15,605 bases of DNA from Chloroflexota bacterium (GCA_005880525.1 VBFW01000219.1:1-15605); one strand, 5' to 3'. Shown: positions 5,411 to 12,844, numbered from the stretch's first letter. Numbers and translations: made by a program. Notes: generated by a model from the sequence alone, not told the origin.

Positions 5411-7120
5411 ATGAAGCCAGGAGGTAAATACCGGCCCTACCCACCGGTCGGCCTGGCCGGCCGCAAGTGGCCGGACCGCGCAATCACGACCGCGCCCGTG
5501 TGGTGCAGCGTCGACCTGCGCGACGGCAACCAGGCCTTGATCGACCCGATGGACGTCACCCGCAAGCGCCGCCTGTTCGAGGTGCTGGTTCGGATGGGCT
5601 TCAAGGAGATCGAGGTCGGCTTCCCTTCGGCTTCGCAGCCTGACTTCGACTTCGTGCGCCTGTTGATCGAGGAGAACCTGGTCCCCGACGACGTGACCAT
5701 CCAGGTACTGACCCAGGCTCGCGAGGAGCTCATTGCGCGCACGTTCGAAGCCGTGCGCGGAGCCAGGCACGTGATCATGCACCTCTACAACTCGACCTCG
5801 ACGCTGCAGAGGAAGGTCGTTTTCGGACTGGAACGCCACGGCATCGTCGAGATCGCGGTGCGCGGGGCGGAGAAGATCAAGCAGCTCGCCTCAGCCGAGC
5901 CCGAAACCGACTTCACCTTCGAGTACTCGCCCGAGAGCTTCACCGGCACGGAGCTCGACTTCGCCCAGGAGATCTGCGAGGCGGTGCTGGAGGTCTGGTC
6001 GCCGACGCCCGAGCACAAAGCGATCCTCAACCTGCCCGCGACCGTCGAGATGAGCACGCCCAACATCTACGCGGACCAGATCGAGTGGTGCGACCGCAAT
6101 TTCCGGATGCGTGACAGCTTCATCCTGAGCATCCACCCACACAACGATCGCGGCAGCGCGGTGGCCGCGACCGAGCTGGCCATGATGGCCGGCGCCGAGC
6201 GCGTGGAGGGCACGCTGTTCGGAAACGGCGAGCGCACAGGCAACGTCGACCTGGTCACCCTGGCCATGAACCTGTTCAGCCAGGGCGTGGACCCGCGGCT
6301 CGACGTCTCCAACATCGACGACATCAGGCGGGTCGTGGAGGCGAGCAACCAGCTGCCGGTCCACCCCCGCCATCCGTATGCGGGCGAGCTGGTCTACACC
6401 GCGTTCTCTGGCTCGCACCAGGACGCGATCAAGAAGGGCATGGAGGCTCACGCGAAATCGGGCGACGAGCTGTGGGAGGTGCCATACCTTCCGATCGACC
6501 CGCACGACGTCGGCCGCACTTACGAGGCGATCATCAGGGTCAACAGCCAGTCGGGGAAGGGCGGCGTCGCTTACATCCTCAAGAACGACTACCACCTCGA
6601 CGTGCCGCGGCGGCTGCAGATCGAGTTCATGCGGGTGATCCAGGAGATCACCGACATCACGGGCAAGGAGATAACCCCGCCCGAGATCTGGAACGCGTTC
6701 GATTCGACCTACCTCAACCCCCAGGGCTGGTTGGAGCTGGTCGAGCACGAGACCAGCGACCACGCCGCGTCCAACGGCGCGGGCAGCACGCGGCTCGAGG
6801 CGGTGGTCCGGGTCGCCGGCGACCAGCGCACCGTGGTTGGGCGGGACGGCGGTGGCCTACGTGGAGGCGACTGGCGCGGGGCGGGGCGCCGTCTGGGGGG
6901 TGGGGATGAGCCCCAACATCCTCACGGCCTCGCTCCGGGCGGTGGTCAGCGCCGCCAACCGGCTGGGCGCGGTCGATTTGTCATCGAAACACAAGACGAA
7001 GCCGGCTTCCGGGTTGTAGGATTCGGCTTCCAATGCCCGCGCGCACCCTTTCCGTACTCGTACTCCTGGCCCTTATTGGGCTCTGCAAGGGGGCGCCCGC
7101 GGTTTAGCCGGATCCGATAA
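5411..7120 (+). CDS. leuA: 2-isopropylmalate synthase (type 2 LeuA) with frameshifted, shortened regulatory domain
   Basis: It catalyses condensation of acetyl-CoA with 2-oxoisovalerate, the first step of leucine synthesis. Start ATG 5411 has GGAGG at 5402-5406. The catalytic TIM barrel shows DLRDGNQAL (35-43), the metal-binding HPHND (242-246), GNGERTGNVD (271-280) and LPIDPHDVGRTYEAIIRVNSQSGKGG in the later part, the pattern of the yeast/mycobacterial type 2 enzyme. Homology runs to about residue 477 (RVAGDQRTVVG). After base 6840 the same frame yields only low-complexity Gly/Arg sequence up to the TAA at 7118, while the conserved end of LeuA continues in another frame (6837-7019). Roughly 35 residues of the leucine-binding C-terminal domain also appear to be missing. 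Leucine feedback would be expected to be impaired if the sequence is correct. Confidence 0.88.
   Translation: MKPGGKYRPYPPVGLAGRKWPDRAITTAPVWCSVDLRDGNQALIDPMDVTRKRRLFEVLVRMGFKEIEVGFPSASQPDFDFVRLLIEENLVPDDVTIQVLTQAREELIARTFEAVRGARHVIMHLYNSTSTLQRKVVFGLERHGIVEIAVRGAEKIKQLASAEPETDFTFEYSPESFTGTELDFAQEICEAVLEVWSPTPEHKAILNLPATVEMSTPNIYADQIEWCDRNFRMRDSFILSIHPHNDRGSAVAATELAMMAGAERVEGTLFGNGERTGNVDLVTLAMNLFSQGVDPRLDVSNIDDIRRVVEASNQLPVHPRHPYAGELVYTAFSGSHQDAIKKGMEAHAKSGDELWEVPYLPIDPHDVGRTYEAIIRVNSQSGKGGVAYILKNDYHLDVPRRLQIEFMRVIQEITDITGKEITPPEIWNAFDSTYLNPQGWLELVEHETSDHAASNGAGSTRLEAVVRVAGDQRTVVGRDGGGLRGGDWRGAGRRLGGGDEPQHPHGLAPGGGQRRQPAGRGRFVIETQDEAGFRVVGFGFQCPRAPFPYSYSWPLLGSARGRPRFSRIR
6837..7019 (+). pseudogene. 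leuA: Out-of-frame C-terminal fragment of LeuA
   Basis: This frame encodes TAVAYVEATG, then GAVWGVGMSPNILTASLRAV and VSAANR, the standard end of the type 2 LeuA regulatory domain. It then runs on to TAG at 7017. It is displaced by one frame from the catalytic part, and the segment that normally precedes AAYVE is absent. The stop at 7019 falls 13 bases before the next leader ORF, which suggests this was the native frame. Confidence 0.75.
7033..7107 (+). CDS. Leader peptide of the ThDP enzyme gene (Val/Leu/Ile-rich, attenuation)
   Basis: ATG 7033 to TAG 7105 encodes 24 residues with the core TLSVLVLLALIGL: five Leu plus two Val and one Ile within eleven codons after the serine. This resembles the codon content of enterobacterial ilv leaders. 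AGGA lies 11 bases upstream of the ATG. A terminator with a long T-run follows 22 bases after the stop, and the ThDP gene starts 13 bases after that. The composition could also suit a short hydrophobic peptide, but the adjacent terminator favours attenuation. Confidence 0.72.
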   Translation: MPARTLSVLVLLALIGLCKGAPAV

Positions 7121-7162
7121 GCAACCGCCAAGCCCCCGCAGATCGCAGGGGCTTTTTCTTTT
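7084..7162 (+). terminator. Attenuator with intrinsic terminator before the ThDP enzyme gene
   Basis: AAGCCCC (7130-7136) pairs with GGGGCTT (7148-7154), extended after one mismatch by GC/GC, and is followed by TTTTTCTTTT from 7153. An antiterminator is possible: TGC-AA-GGGGGC (7084-7094) is complementary to GCCCCCGCA (7132-7140). A further hairpin GCGGTT/AACCGC (7099-7104, 7123-7128) lies between. A ribosome stalled on the Val/Leu/Ile codons would leave the antiterminator strand free. Confidence 0.75.
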
Positions 7163-7175
7163 CAAGGAGAGAAAC

Positions 7176-8951
7176 GTGAGCACCGCCGTCAAACCGATCG
7201 ATACCAGAGCGCTGGACAGGTCCAGCGGCAACTTCGCGCTCATCGACACCCTGCGCAAGTGGGGCGTGACCTTCTTCTCGGGCGTCAACGGTGGCGGGCT
7301 CATCCACGTGACCAAGCACCTCGAGCCGTTCCTCGGCCTGAGGCACTCGGGCGACCGGGTCCCGCGCATGCAGACGATGGGCGAATACGTGGCGGGCTTC
7401 GTGCCGCTCGGCTACTACCTCGCTTCCGGCAGGATTGCCGGCTGTCTGACCACCACTGGCGCCGCCACCAAGCTCGGGTCGAGCGGCATCACCGACGCCA
7501 AGCTGCACAACATCCCGGCGGTCTACCTGATCGCGTTGAACTCCACGCTGTCGATCGGTCGATCGCCGCTGCAGGACGTGTCCGAGCACGGCATGAACAT
7601 CGTTCCGCAGCTGCGGGCCGAGCTCGGCGACGCCTGCATCGTGCTGGACGACCTCGACAAGATGGGCGAGCAGCTCGAGCTCGCGCAGTCGATCCTCGCG
7701 GAGTCGAAGCCGGTGGCGATCGCCTTCCACCCCGACGTGCTTTCCAAGGACGTCGACCTCGAGGTGCCGAGCCGCGAGCGGCCGCGCATGCTCGACCAGG
7801 TCGACGCCGATCGCTTCGTCAACGAGTTTCCCGAAATCTCTCGCGGCCGGCGGGTGATCATCTACGCCGGAGCCGAGGCTTCGCGCTGCCCGGGCATCGT
7901 GCCTCTGACCACACAGCTCTCGGAGCTGCTGCAGGCGCCGACCGTTTGGTCGGTCAACGGCGCGAACGCCATCTCCCCGGACAACCCCTATGGCTACGGC
8001 TACATATCGTTCGGCGGCAACGACGAGGCGATGAAGCTGTGGCGATCGATGACGCCTGACGACATCGTCATCACGCTGGGCTTCGACTCGGGCGAGTACT
8101 CGCTGAACCTGAGCACCATCCCGGCGGGCCACGTGTGGCACTTCACTGCGTGGAATGAGCCGTATGGCCACAAGGACGGAGACTTCCGCCACCGCGTCGA
8201 CGGCGACTACCGCGTCGTGCGGGGCGACATCGAGCAGACACTCGAATACATGCTGCCCCTGCTGAAGGGCAAGGTGAAGGACCGGCCTGCGGTGCGCATT
8301 CCCACCGACCTCAACACGCGCACGATCTCGCGCGATGTGCGCGCCGGCTGCGTCGACGCGTTCGACTTCTACGCGGAGCTGCACCGCTCGTGGCGGCCGC
8401 ACTCCATCGGGTTTGACGACGTGTGCACCGCCTACAAGGACAGGCAGTACGTGGCGCAGCGACCGCATCCGTCGATTCCGTTCCACACAGTGCACGACGG
8501 CTCGGCCATGGGCGGCGCGTTCGGCCTCGGCGTTGGTGCGCGTGCAGCGGACTCGTCGCTTCACACGTTCGTGTTCTCTGGCGACGGGTGCTGGCGCCTC
8601 TACGGCGGCGCGCTGGCCGAGGCCTCGAATCTCGGCCTGAACCTTTTCATCATCAACAACGAGCGCTACGCGATCGTCGACAAGGGCCTCGAGGTCGTGA
8701 TCCCCGACTGGGAGAAGGAGCGCTACCACGGCGTGCTCCAGAACATCGACTTCGTCGCCGCCGCGAAGGCGCACGGGTGGGACGGCTACCGCCTGCGAGC
8801 CGACCTTGGGAACCTTGATGACATCCTGAACGCGTGCTACGCGGCATCGGGCAAGGGTCGCTCGGTCCTGGTCGACGTCCCGATCGACGCGGACCAGGTG
8901 ATCGGCCTGAACCCACGGCTGTACAACCTGACGACAGACACGTACCTGTAA
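7176..8951 (+). CDS. Acetolactate-synthase-like thiamine-diphosphate-dependent enzyme
   Basis: The 591-residue protein starts at GTG 7176, with AAGGAGAG at 7164-7171. It has the three-domain layout of the acetohydroxyacid synthase/pyruvate oxidase superfamily. The N-terminal PYR domain (about 17-190) has the activating glutamate E70 in MGEYVAGFVPLGYYLASG. A central Rossmann-like domain follows (about 205-360). The C-terminal PP domain (about 390-575) carries the Mg/ThDP motif GDG (469-471) through NN (494-495). It differs from standard IlvB: the AHAS substrate-loop motifs are not obvious and no ilvN small subunit follows. The leader and terminator upstream imply control by branched-chain amino acids, and leuA precedes it. 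It may be a diverged acetolactate synthase or a 2-oxoacid decarboxylase; the reaction is not settled. Confidence 0.8.
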   Translation: MSTAVKPIDTRALDRSSGNFALIDTLRKWGVTFFSGVNGGGLIHVTKHLEPFLGLRHSGDRVPRMQTMGEYVAGFVPLGYYLASGRIAGCLTTTGAATKLGSSGITDAKLHNIPAVYLIALNSTLSIGRSPLQDVSEHGMNIVPQLRAELGDACIVLDDLDKMGEQLELAQSILAESKPVAIAFHPDVLSKDVDLEVPSRERPRMLDQVDADRFVNEFPEISRGRRVIIYAGAEASRCPGIVPLTTQLSELLQAPTVWSVNGANAISPDNPYGYGYISFGGNDEAMKLWRSMTPDDIVITLGFDSGEYSLNLSTIPAGHVWHFTAWNEPYGHKDGDFRHRVDGDYRVVRGDIEQTLEYMLPLLKGKVKDRPAVRIPTDLNTRTISRDVRAGCVDAFDFYAELHRSWRPHSIGFDDVCTAYKDRQYVAQRPHPSIPFHTVHDGSAMGGAFGLGVGARAADSSLHTFVFSGDGCWRLYGGALAEASNLGLNLFIINNERYAIVDKGLEVVIPDWEKERYHGVLQNIDFVAAAKAHGWDGYRLRADLGNLDDILNACYAASGKGRSVLVDVPIDADQVIGLNPRLYNLTTDTYL

Positions 8952-8960
8952 ACGGGCTCC

Positions 8961-8988
8961 AACCCGCTTTTGTGCACAAAAGCGGGTT
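8961..8988. terminator. 28-nt perfect palindrome, likely terminator of the ThDP gene
   Basis: AACCCGCTTTTGTG (8961-8974) is followed directly by its exact reverse complement (8975-8988), and the right arm runs into TTTT. It lies ten bases after the stop codon. It is symmetrical, so it would work in either direction. A diverged second copy follows at 9002-9029. Confidence 0.65.
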
Positions 8989-9001
8989 TTGAGGTGCGCA
9001 T

Positions 9002-9029
9002 AACCGGTTTTTGCGCACAAACGCGGGTT
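9002..9029. repeat. Second, diverged copy of the 28-nt palindrome
   Basis: It matches 8961-8988 at 24 of 28 positions and lies 41 bases downstream. The central TTTTGCGCACAAA is retained. The differences reduce its symmetry, so it is less likely to act as a terminator itself. Confidence 0.65.
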
Positions 9030-9053
9030 AACGCCCTCGGGTTCGCGGTGGTG

Positions 9054-10226
9054 ATGGCTGGGGTCGGCGGCGTTTTGGGCGTGGCCCTTGCGAGGGGCTT
9101 GAGGTTCACTGACGTCGACGTCTATCACCGCGAGGCGCTCGCTTTCTGGACGGGCGGCCACCGCTTGCCGACCGAGTACCCGATCCTGGCGATGGTTCCG
9201 TTCAGCCTCACTCTGCCGCCGGCGGGCATCGACTACGCGTGGGTCTTCTCGTTCGGCATGGCGGCGCTGTTTCTCGTCGGGTGGATCGCCGTCGCGCGCA
9301 TGGCGGGGAGGCGCGCCGGCATCGCGTACGTGGTCTACCTCCTCGTTGGGGGGTTCGGAGTGATCCTGTCGAGGTACGACCTGGTTCCGGCGCTGGTCAC
9401 CGTCGCGGCGATCGCAGCCGCCGAGCGCAAGCGCTGGCCGATCGCCTACGTCTTGCTCGGGCTCGGCGTGTTCTTGAAGATCTATCCGGGCGTGCTTCTG
9501 CCGGTGTTTCTCATCCAGCAGATGCGATCGGGAACCCCGCCGCCGAGGGCGGCGATGTCCGCGATGTGGTTCGGGCTGACGGTTGCGGCAGGTGTCGCCG
9601 CGTCGATCGCGCTGGCCGGCCCGGGATGGCTCGGCCCCATCCGGTTCGCGATCGAGCGCCCCGTGCAGGTGGAATCCGTGCCCGCGACAGTGCTCTCGCT
9701 GGCTTCGCTGCTGGGCTGGCCGGCCACGTTCGACCACACCTTCAACTCGTTCAACATCACCGGCCCGGGGGACAGGGCCGTGAGCGCGCTCTTCTCAGCC
9801 CTGTTCGTGATCGGGAGCCTCTTCGTGCTCTACCGCCAGGCGACAGGCTGGCTGACGCTCCGCCAGGCTTGCCTCGCGTGCCTGTGCCTGCTGCTCGCGA
9901 CCAGCAAGGTCCTCAGCACGCAGTACCTCATCTGGGTGCTGCCGCTGGTGGCCATGGAGCTCGAGCTGGATCCCGTGTGGATCCTGATCTGCCTCCTGAC
10001 CACGCTGATCTTCCCTGGGCTCTACTTCCTCACTGCTCTCATCGACCAGGCTCCGGAGGCGACGGCCACTGCATACTCCTGGCCGCTGCTCATCGCCATC
10101 GGCACGCGCAACGCGCTGCTGGTGGCGGCGACGTTCCGAACGTTGAGCGGCTCAGCTGACCGAGATGTCGATCGCCGGGCGCATCTCACTCAGCTGGTGC
10201 AGCACCTCGTGCACAGGGTGCGTTAG
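9054..10226 (+). CDS. GT87-type multi-pass membrane glycosyltransferase (DUF2029-like)
   Basis: The protein has about ten membrane segments over 390 residues. Loop motifs are typical of GT87/DUF2029 polyprenol-phosphate-mannose-dependent transferases: TDVDVYHREALAFWTGGHRLPTEYP after the first segment, with acidic D20/D22, then GVILSRYDLVPAL, GVFLKIYPGVLLP, and SKVLSTQYLIWVLPL. Such enzymes transfer sugars to lipid-linked or cell-envelope glycans on the outer face of the membrane. ATG 9054 was chosen because the frame upstream crosses the palindromes; GTG 9048 and 9051 are alternatives and no clear ribosome-binding site exists. The last 25 residues (after TLSGSAD) are antisense to the end of ilvC, a 75-base convergent overlap, and look non-native. 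Family assignment is good; the sugar and acceptor are unknown. Confidence 0.78.
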   Translation: MAGVGGVLGVALARGLRFTDVDVYHREALAFWTGGHRLPTEYPILAMVPFSLTLPPAGIDYAWVFSFGMAALFLVGWIAVARMAGRRAGIAYVVYLLVGGFGVILSRYDLVPALVTVAAIAAAERKRWPIAYVLLGLGVFLKIYPGVLLPVFLIQQMRSGTPPPRAAMSAMWFGLTVAAGVAASIALAGPGWLGPIRFAIERPVQVESVPATVLSLASLLGWPATFDHTFNSFNITGPGDRAVSALFSALFVIGSLFVLYRQATGWLTLRQACLACLCLLLATSKVLSTQYLIWVLPLVAMELELDPVWILICLLTTLIFPGLYFLTALIDQAPEATATAYSWPLLIAIGTRNALLVAATFRTLSGSADRDVDRRAHLTQLVQHLVHRVR

Positions 10227-11507
10227 GAACCCCTCGGGCGGCTCGTCAGGGGTTTCGTCCTGCGATGCGACGCCAGGGAACGCGATCTGCTCCAGCATCG
10301 CTTGAAAACGCGGTCCCCACTTGCGAGTGCCGAGCCGCGCCGTGGTCGAGCAGTTGTCGACCATGTAGGCGACGCCCCGCTCGTGCATGTAGGGGAGAAG
10401 CGAGTCGACCGCCTCGATGATCGACTCGTTGGCGATCTCCGAGTATGGATGCCCGTTCTCGATGAGCGTGTCGACCTGCGCCATCATCGCGCCGCAGTAC
10501 GTGCCCGCCGTAAAACCGTCCAGGGGCGGTGGGCGATGACCGCGACCGCGGCGCACTGTCGAACCGGTCTGCCACATCGGTGAGCCTTCGACCTTCGTCA
10601 TGGGGAAGCGGTCGAATCGCCCAGCCGCGGCCACGACGCTCCGGACCTCATTCCCGCTGACCACCTCGTCGTAGATCTCGGCCATCAGGCCCTTGAACGC
10701 GGCGTACGTGACGTCATACGCGCGCCGGAAGTCGCGCCGTCCGTCGGGCGTCAGCTGCTCATCGACAGCGATCAGCCCCTGCTTCGAGATGGTCTCGCGG
10801 ATCGGCCCTGTCAGCGATTCGCACGCGCGGTCGAACGCGTCCTCGGGCGTGGCCCCGTCGTCGAGGTAGCGCCGGTACAGCGCCTCGACGATTCCGTGCA
10901 CCGCCCCGAGCAGGATCGATCGCTCGCCGAACAGGTCCGAAACCACCTCCGACTTGAGCGTCGTCTTGAACGTGTATGGCGCGCCGAGCGCGACCGACCA
11001 GCCGAGCGCGATGTCGGTGGCGCGACCGTCGAGGTCCTGCTCCACCGCGAAGCTGGTGTTGATGCCCGCGCCGTTGATCTCGCGGCCCTGCTCGTACAGC
11101 CGGCGCACGGAAGGACCCATGCCCTTCGGGCAGACCGCGATCACGTTGACGTTCGCGGGGAACTTCTCGCCCGCGGTCTCGAGGTACCCGAGCAGGAATC
11201 CGTGCGACAGGCCGAGTGTCGAGCCCGGCTTCAGCGCGTCGAAGATCTGCCTGTGCAGCTGCGCCTGCGCCGCATCGGAGATGAGGAGGATGGTGAGGTC
11301 GTCGCCGCGAATTACATCGAACATGTCGCCCAGCGTGCCGTCCTTCTCTGTGAAGCCGGCCGCCCGAGCGTCAGCGATCGACTCCGAGCCCTCGCGCAAC
11401 CCGACGACAACCTTGATGCCAGTGCCCTCGAGCGATTCGCGCAGGTTCTGCGCCTGCGCCGGGCCCTGCGAGCCCCAGCCGATGACGCCGATCTGCTTTC
11501 GGCCGCA
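10152..11507 (-). CDS. ilvC: Ketol-acid reductoisomerase, plant-like class II, N-terminus missing
   Basis: It converts acetolactate to dihydroxyisovalerate using NADPH and Mg in valine, leucine and isoleucine synthesis. Recognisable conserved sequence begins at GRKQIGVIGWGSQGPAQAQN (about 11504) and continues through the dinucleotide site, LSHGFLLGYLETAG, VCPKGMGPSVRRLYEQG, GAGINTSFAV and DLFGERSILLGAVHG. The duplicated knotted domain contains TAGTYCGAMMAQVDTL, YSEIANESIIEAVDSL and MVDNCSTTARLGTRKWGPRF. This is the long class II enzyme, closest in wording to the plastid form, and ends with DISVS. No start codon lies near the beginning. Upstream, the same frame is antisense-like sequence inside pheA, so the first 50-60 residues expected for this type are absent. 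The sequence runs straight on from pheA. Confidence 0.88.
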   Translation of the reverse strand, partial: CGRKQIGVIGWGSQGPAQAQNLRESLEGTGIKVVVGLREGSESIADARAAGFTEKDGTLGDMFDVIRGDDLTILLISDAAQAQLHRQIFDALKPGSTLGLSHGFLLGYLETAGEKFPANVNVIAVCPKGMGPSVRRLYEQGREINGAGINTSFAVEQDLDGRATDIALGWSVALGAPYTFKTTLKSEVVSDLFGERSILLGAVHGIVEALYRRYLDDGATPEDAFDRACESLTGPIRETISKQGLIAVDEQLTPDGRRDFRRAYDVTYAAFKGLMAEIYDEVVSGNEVRSVVAAAGRFDRFPMTKVEGSPMWQTGSTVRRGRGHRPPPLDGFTAGTYCGAMMAQVDTLIENGHPYSEIANESIIEAVDSLLPYMHERGVAYMVDNCSTTARLGTRKWGPRFQAMLEQIAFPGVASQDETPDEPPEGFLTHPVHEVLHQLSEMRPAIDISVS

Positions 11508-12319
11508 GGATAGCTGCCGAACAGCTTGAACTCGGTCGCCTCCTCCTCGAGCGCCTTGAGCGCGTCCGACGCGGCCTGCGGATCCGAGATCTCGAAGTCG
11601 ACGTAGAAGCGGTACTGCCACGGCTGGTTGGGCACTGGCCGCGAGTCGAGGCGTGTGAGGTTGATGCCGCGGTCGCTGAAGCACGTCAGTGCATGCACGA
11701 GGCTGCCCGGTCTGTGCGCGCCGATGAAGGCGAGCGACGCCTTGGTCAGCCCGGGCCCGGGCTTGGCGACTGTTCCGCGGTCGACGATCGCGAAACGAGT
11801 CTGGTTCGTGTCGTCGTCCTGGATGCCCTCAGCCAGGATCTTGAGCCCGTAGCGCTTGGCCGCCGCCGCGCTGGCGATTGCGCCGTTGCCCATGACCATC
11901 CCCTCCGCTACCGCGCGGGCGGCGCCGGCGGTGTCGTGAAAGGAGACAGGCTGGATGCCGCGGGCCTCGAGAAATTTTCGGCATTGGAGCAGAGCCTGCG
12001 GGTGGGAGAGAGCGCGCACCACCGGCTCGCCGCGGCCCAGCAGGCAGTGGCGGACCGGGTGGATGACCTCGCCGCTGACCCGCACGCCGCTGCGCTCCCA
12101 CAGGAGGTCGTTGACCTCCTGCACGATGCCGCCAAGCGAGTTCTCGACAGGGAGGACCGCCGCGTCGACCTCGCGCGAGGCGAGCGCGTCGAAAGCGCGC
12201 GTGAAGGTTGGAAAGCCGATCGTCGTGGCCTTCGGCAGCACTGCGATGGCCGCCTCTTCGGAGTAAGCGCCGGGCTCGCCCTGGTAGCCGACGCGTGCCC
12301 AGCTCGGATGAGGATCCAT
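11312..12319 (-). CDS. pheA: Prephenate dehydratase with ACT domain, 3' end merged into ilvC
   Basis: It converts prephenate to phenylpyruvate in phenylalanine synthesis. ATG 12319 begins a clear dehydratase: VGYQGEPGAYSEEAA (10-24), LPVENSLGGIVQEVNDLL (56-73), HPQALLQCRKFL (106-117), and the catalytic TRF motif T174-R175-F176. An ACT domain follows (about 194-270) with GSLVHAL and DSRP, the Phe-binding pair GALV/ESRP in modified form. Homology ends at EFKLFGSYP (residue 271, near base 11507), the usual last residues of PheA. No stop follows: the frame carries on for 65 residues of Arg/Ser-rich sequence read out of frame from ilvC. PheA itself is essentially complete; its stop and the start of ilvC are gone. 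Confidence 0.88.
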   Translation of the reverse strand: MDPHPSWARVGYQGEPGAYSEEAAIAVLPKATTIGFPTFTRAFDALASREVDAAVLPVENSLGGIVQEVNDLLWERSGVRVSGEVIHPVRHCLLGRGEPVVRALSHPQALLQCRKFLEARGIQPVSFHDTAGAARAVAEGMVMGNGAIASAAAAKRYGLKILAEGIQDDDTNQTRFAIVDRGTVAKPGPGLTKASLAFIGAHRPGSLVHALTCFSDRGINLTRLDSRPVPNQPWQYRFYVDFEISDPQAASDALKALEEEATEFKLFGSYPAAESRSASSAGARRARRRRRTCANRSRALASRLSSGCARARSRSLTLGRPASQRRTARWATCSM

Positions 12320-12336
12320 GGGAGGGAAATCCTATC

Positions 12337-12378
12337 CCTCCCCACGCCGTGGGGAGGCCAGGGGACGTTGATTCAGCT
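12337..12378 (-). repeat. Palindromic intergenic repeat element, copy 2
   Basis: Read on the minus strand this starts at the TAG stop of the DinB-like gene with TAGCTGA, followed by CGTCCCC and TGGCCTCCCC. It ends in a 9-bp hairpin (CCTCCCCAC at 12337-12345 against GTGGGGAGG at 12349-12357 on the plus strand). It aligns over its length with 4227-4271, differing by a 3-base gap and by compensating arm changes. It lies between the DinB-like gene and pheA. Confidence 0.65.
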
Positions 12379-12844
12379 AGCGCTCCGGGTGGGCGTGCAG
12401 CGCCGCGCGCAGGTCGTCCAGGTGGTGCTTCTGGTGCTCGAGCATCTCCGCCATCGCGTCGCGGACGGTGTAGCCGGGAAAGGCCCCGACTGTCACCGGC
12501 TTGTCCATGTCGAGGTCGGTGAGCGCGTCCACCAGCTGCGTCGTGCCCATGTCGAACTCGTTCAGAAGCTCCTGCGAATCCGTCTCCGCCCGTTTTCGTA
12601 CCTGCGACGCATTCCAGCGGTTCGGGTCGAACGGCGCGGCGCCGTCCCTCGGCGGCTGCGACGTCGAACGCACCACGGCGGGGAGCGAAGCCTCGGTGCT
12701 CGAGAGGTGGGCCAGCAGGTCCTTGCAGCTCCAGCCCTCGTAGCCGGCCACCGGCGCCGACCAGTCGCCGTGCAGCGCGCGGACGATGCTGGCCAGCTCG
12801 ACGAATCCCGCCTGCAGCGAGCTGGCAGAGACTCCCTCAGCCAC
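12377..12844 (-). CDS. DinB / mycothiol-dependent maleylpyruvate isomerase-like protein
   Basis: The 155-residue protein starts at GTG 12844. It fits the four-helix DinB-like fold: GWSCKDLLAHLSSTEA holds the first metal-binding histidine, and the last helix, MLEHQKHHLDDLRAAL, supplies the H-x3-H type pair. Family members bind a divalent metal and often use a low-molecular-weight thiol (mycothiol or bacillithiol) in transferase or detoxification reactions; many are uncharacterised. Length and motif spacing are normal. It lies upstream of pheA on the same strand, separated by the palindromic element, so is probably a separate transcript. Confidence 0.75.
   Translation of the reverse strand: MAEGVSASSLQAGFVELASIVRALHGDWSAPVAGYEGWSCKDLLAHLSSTEASLPAVVRSTSQPPRDGAAPFDPNRWNASQVRKRAETDSQELLNEFDMGTTQLVDALTDLDMDKPVTVGAFPGYTVRDAMAEMLEHQKHHLDDLRAALHAHPER

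Noticed and set aside
8970..9053. Upstream extension of the GT87 frame to 8970
   Set aside because: The extra residues are a direct translation of the two palindromes and precede the first membrane segment; they are unlikely to be native protein.
7104..9737. Very long minus-strand open frame opposite the ThDP enzyme and GT87 genes
   Set aside because: Its His/Arg/Asp-rich, repetitive composition is the usual antisense shadow of GC-rich coding sequence; the plus-strand genes have clear motifs.
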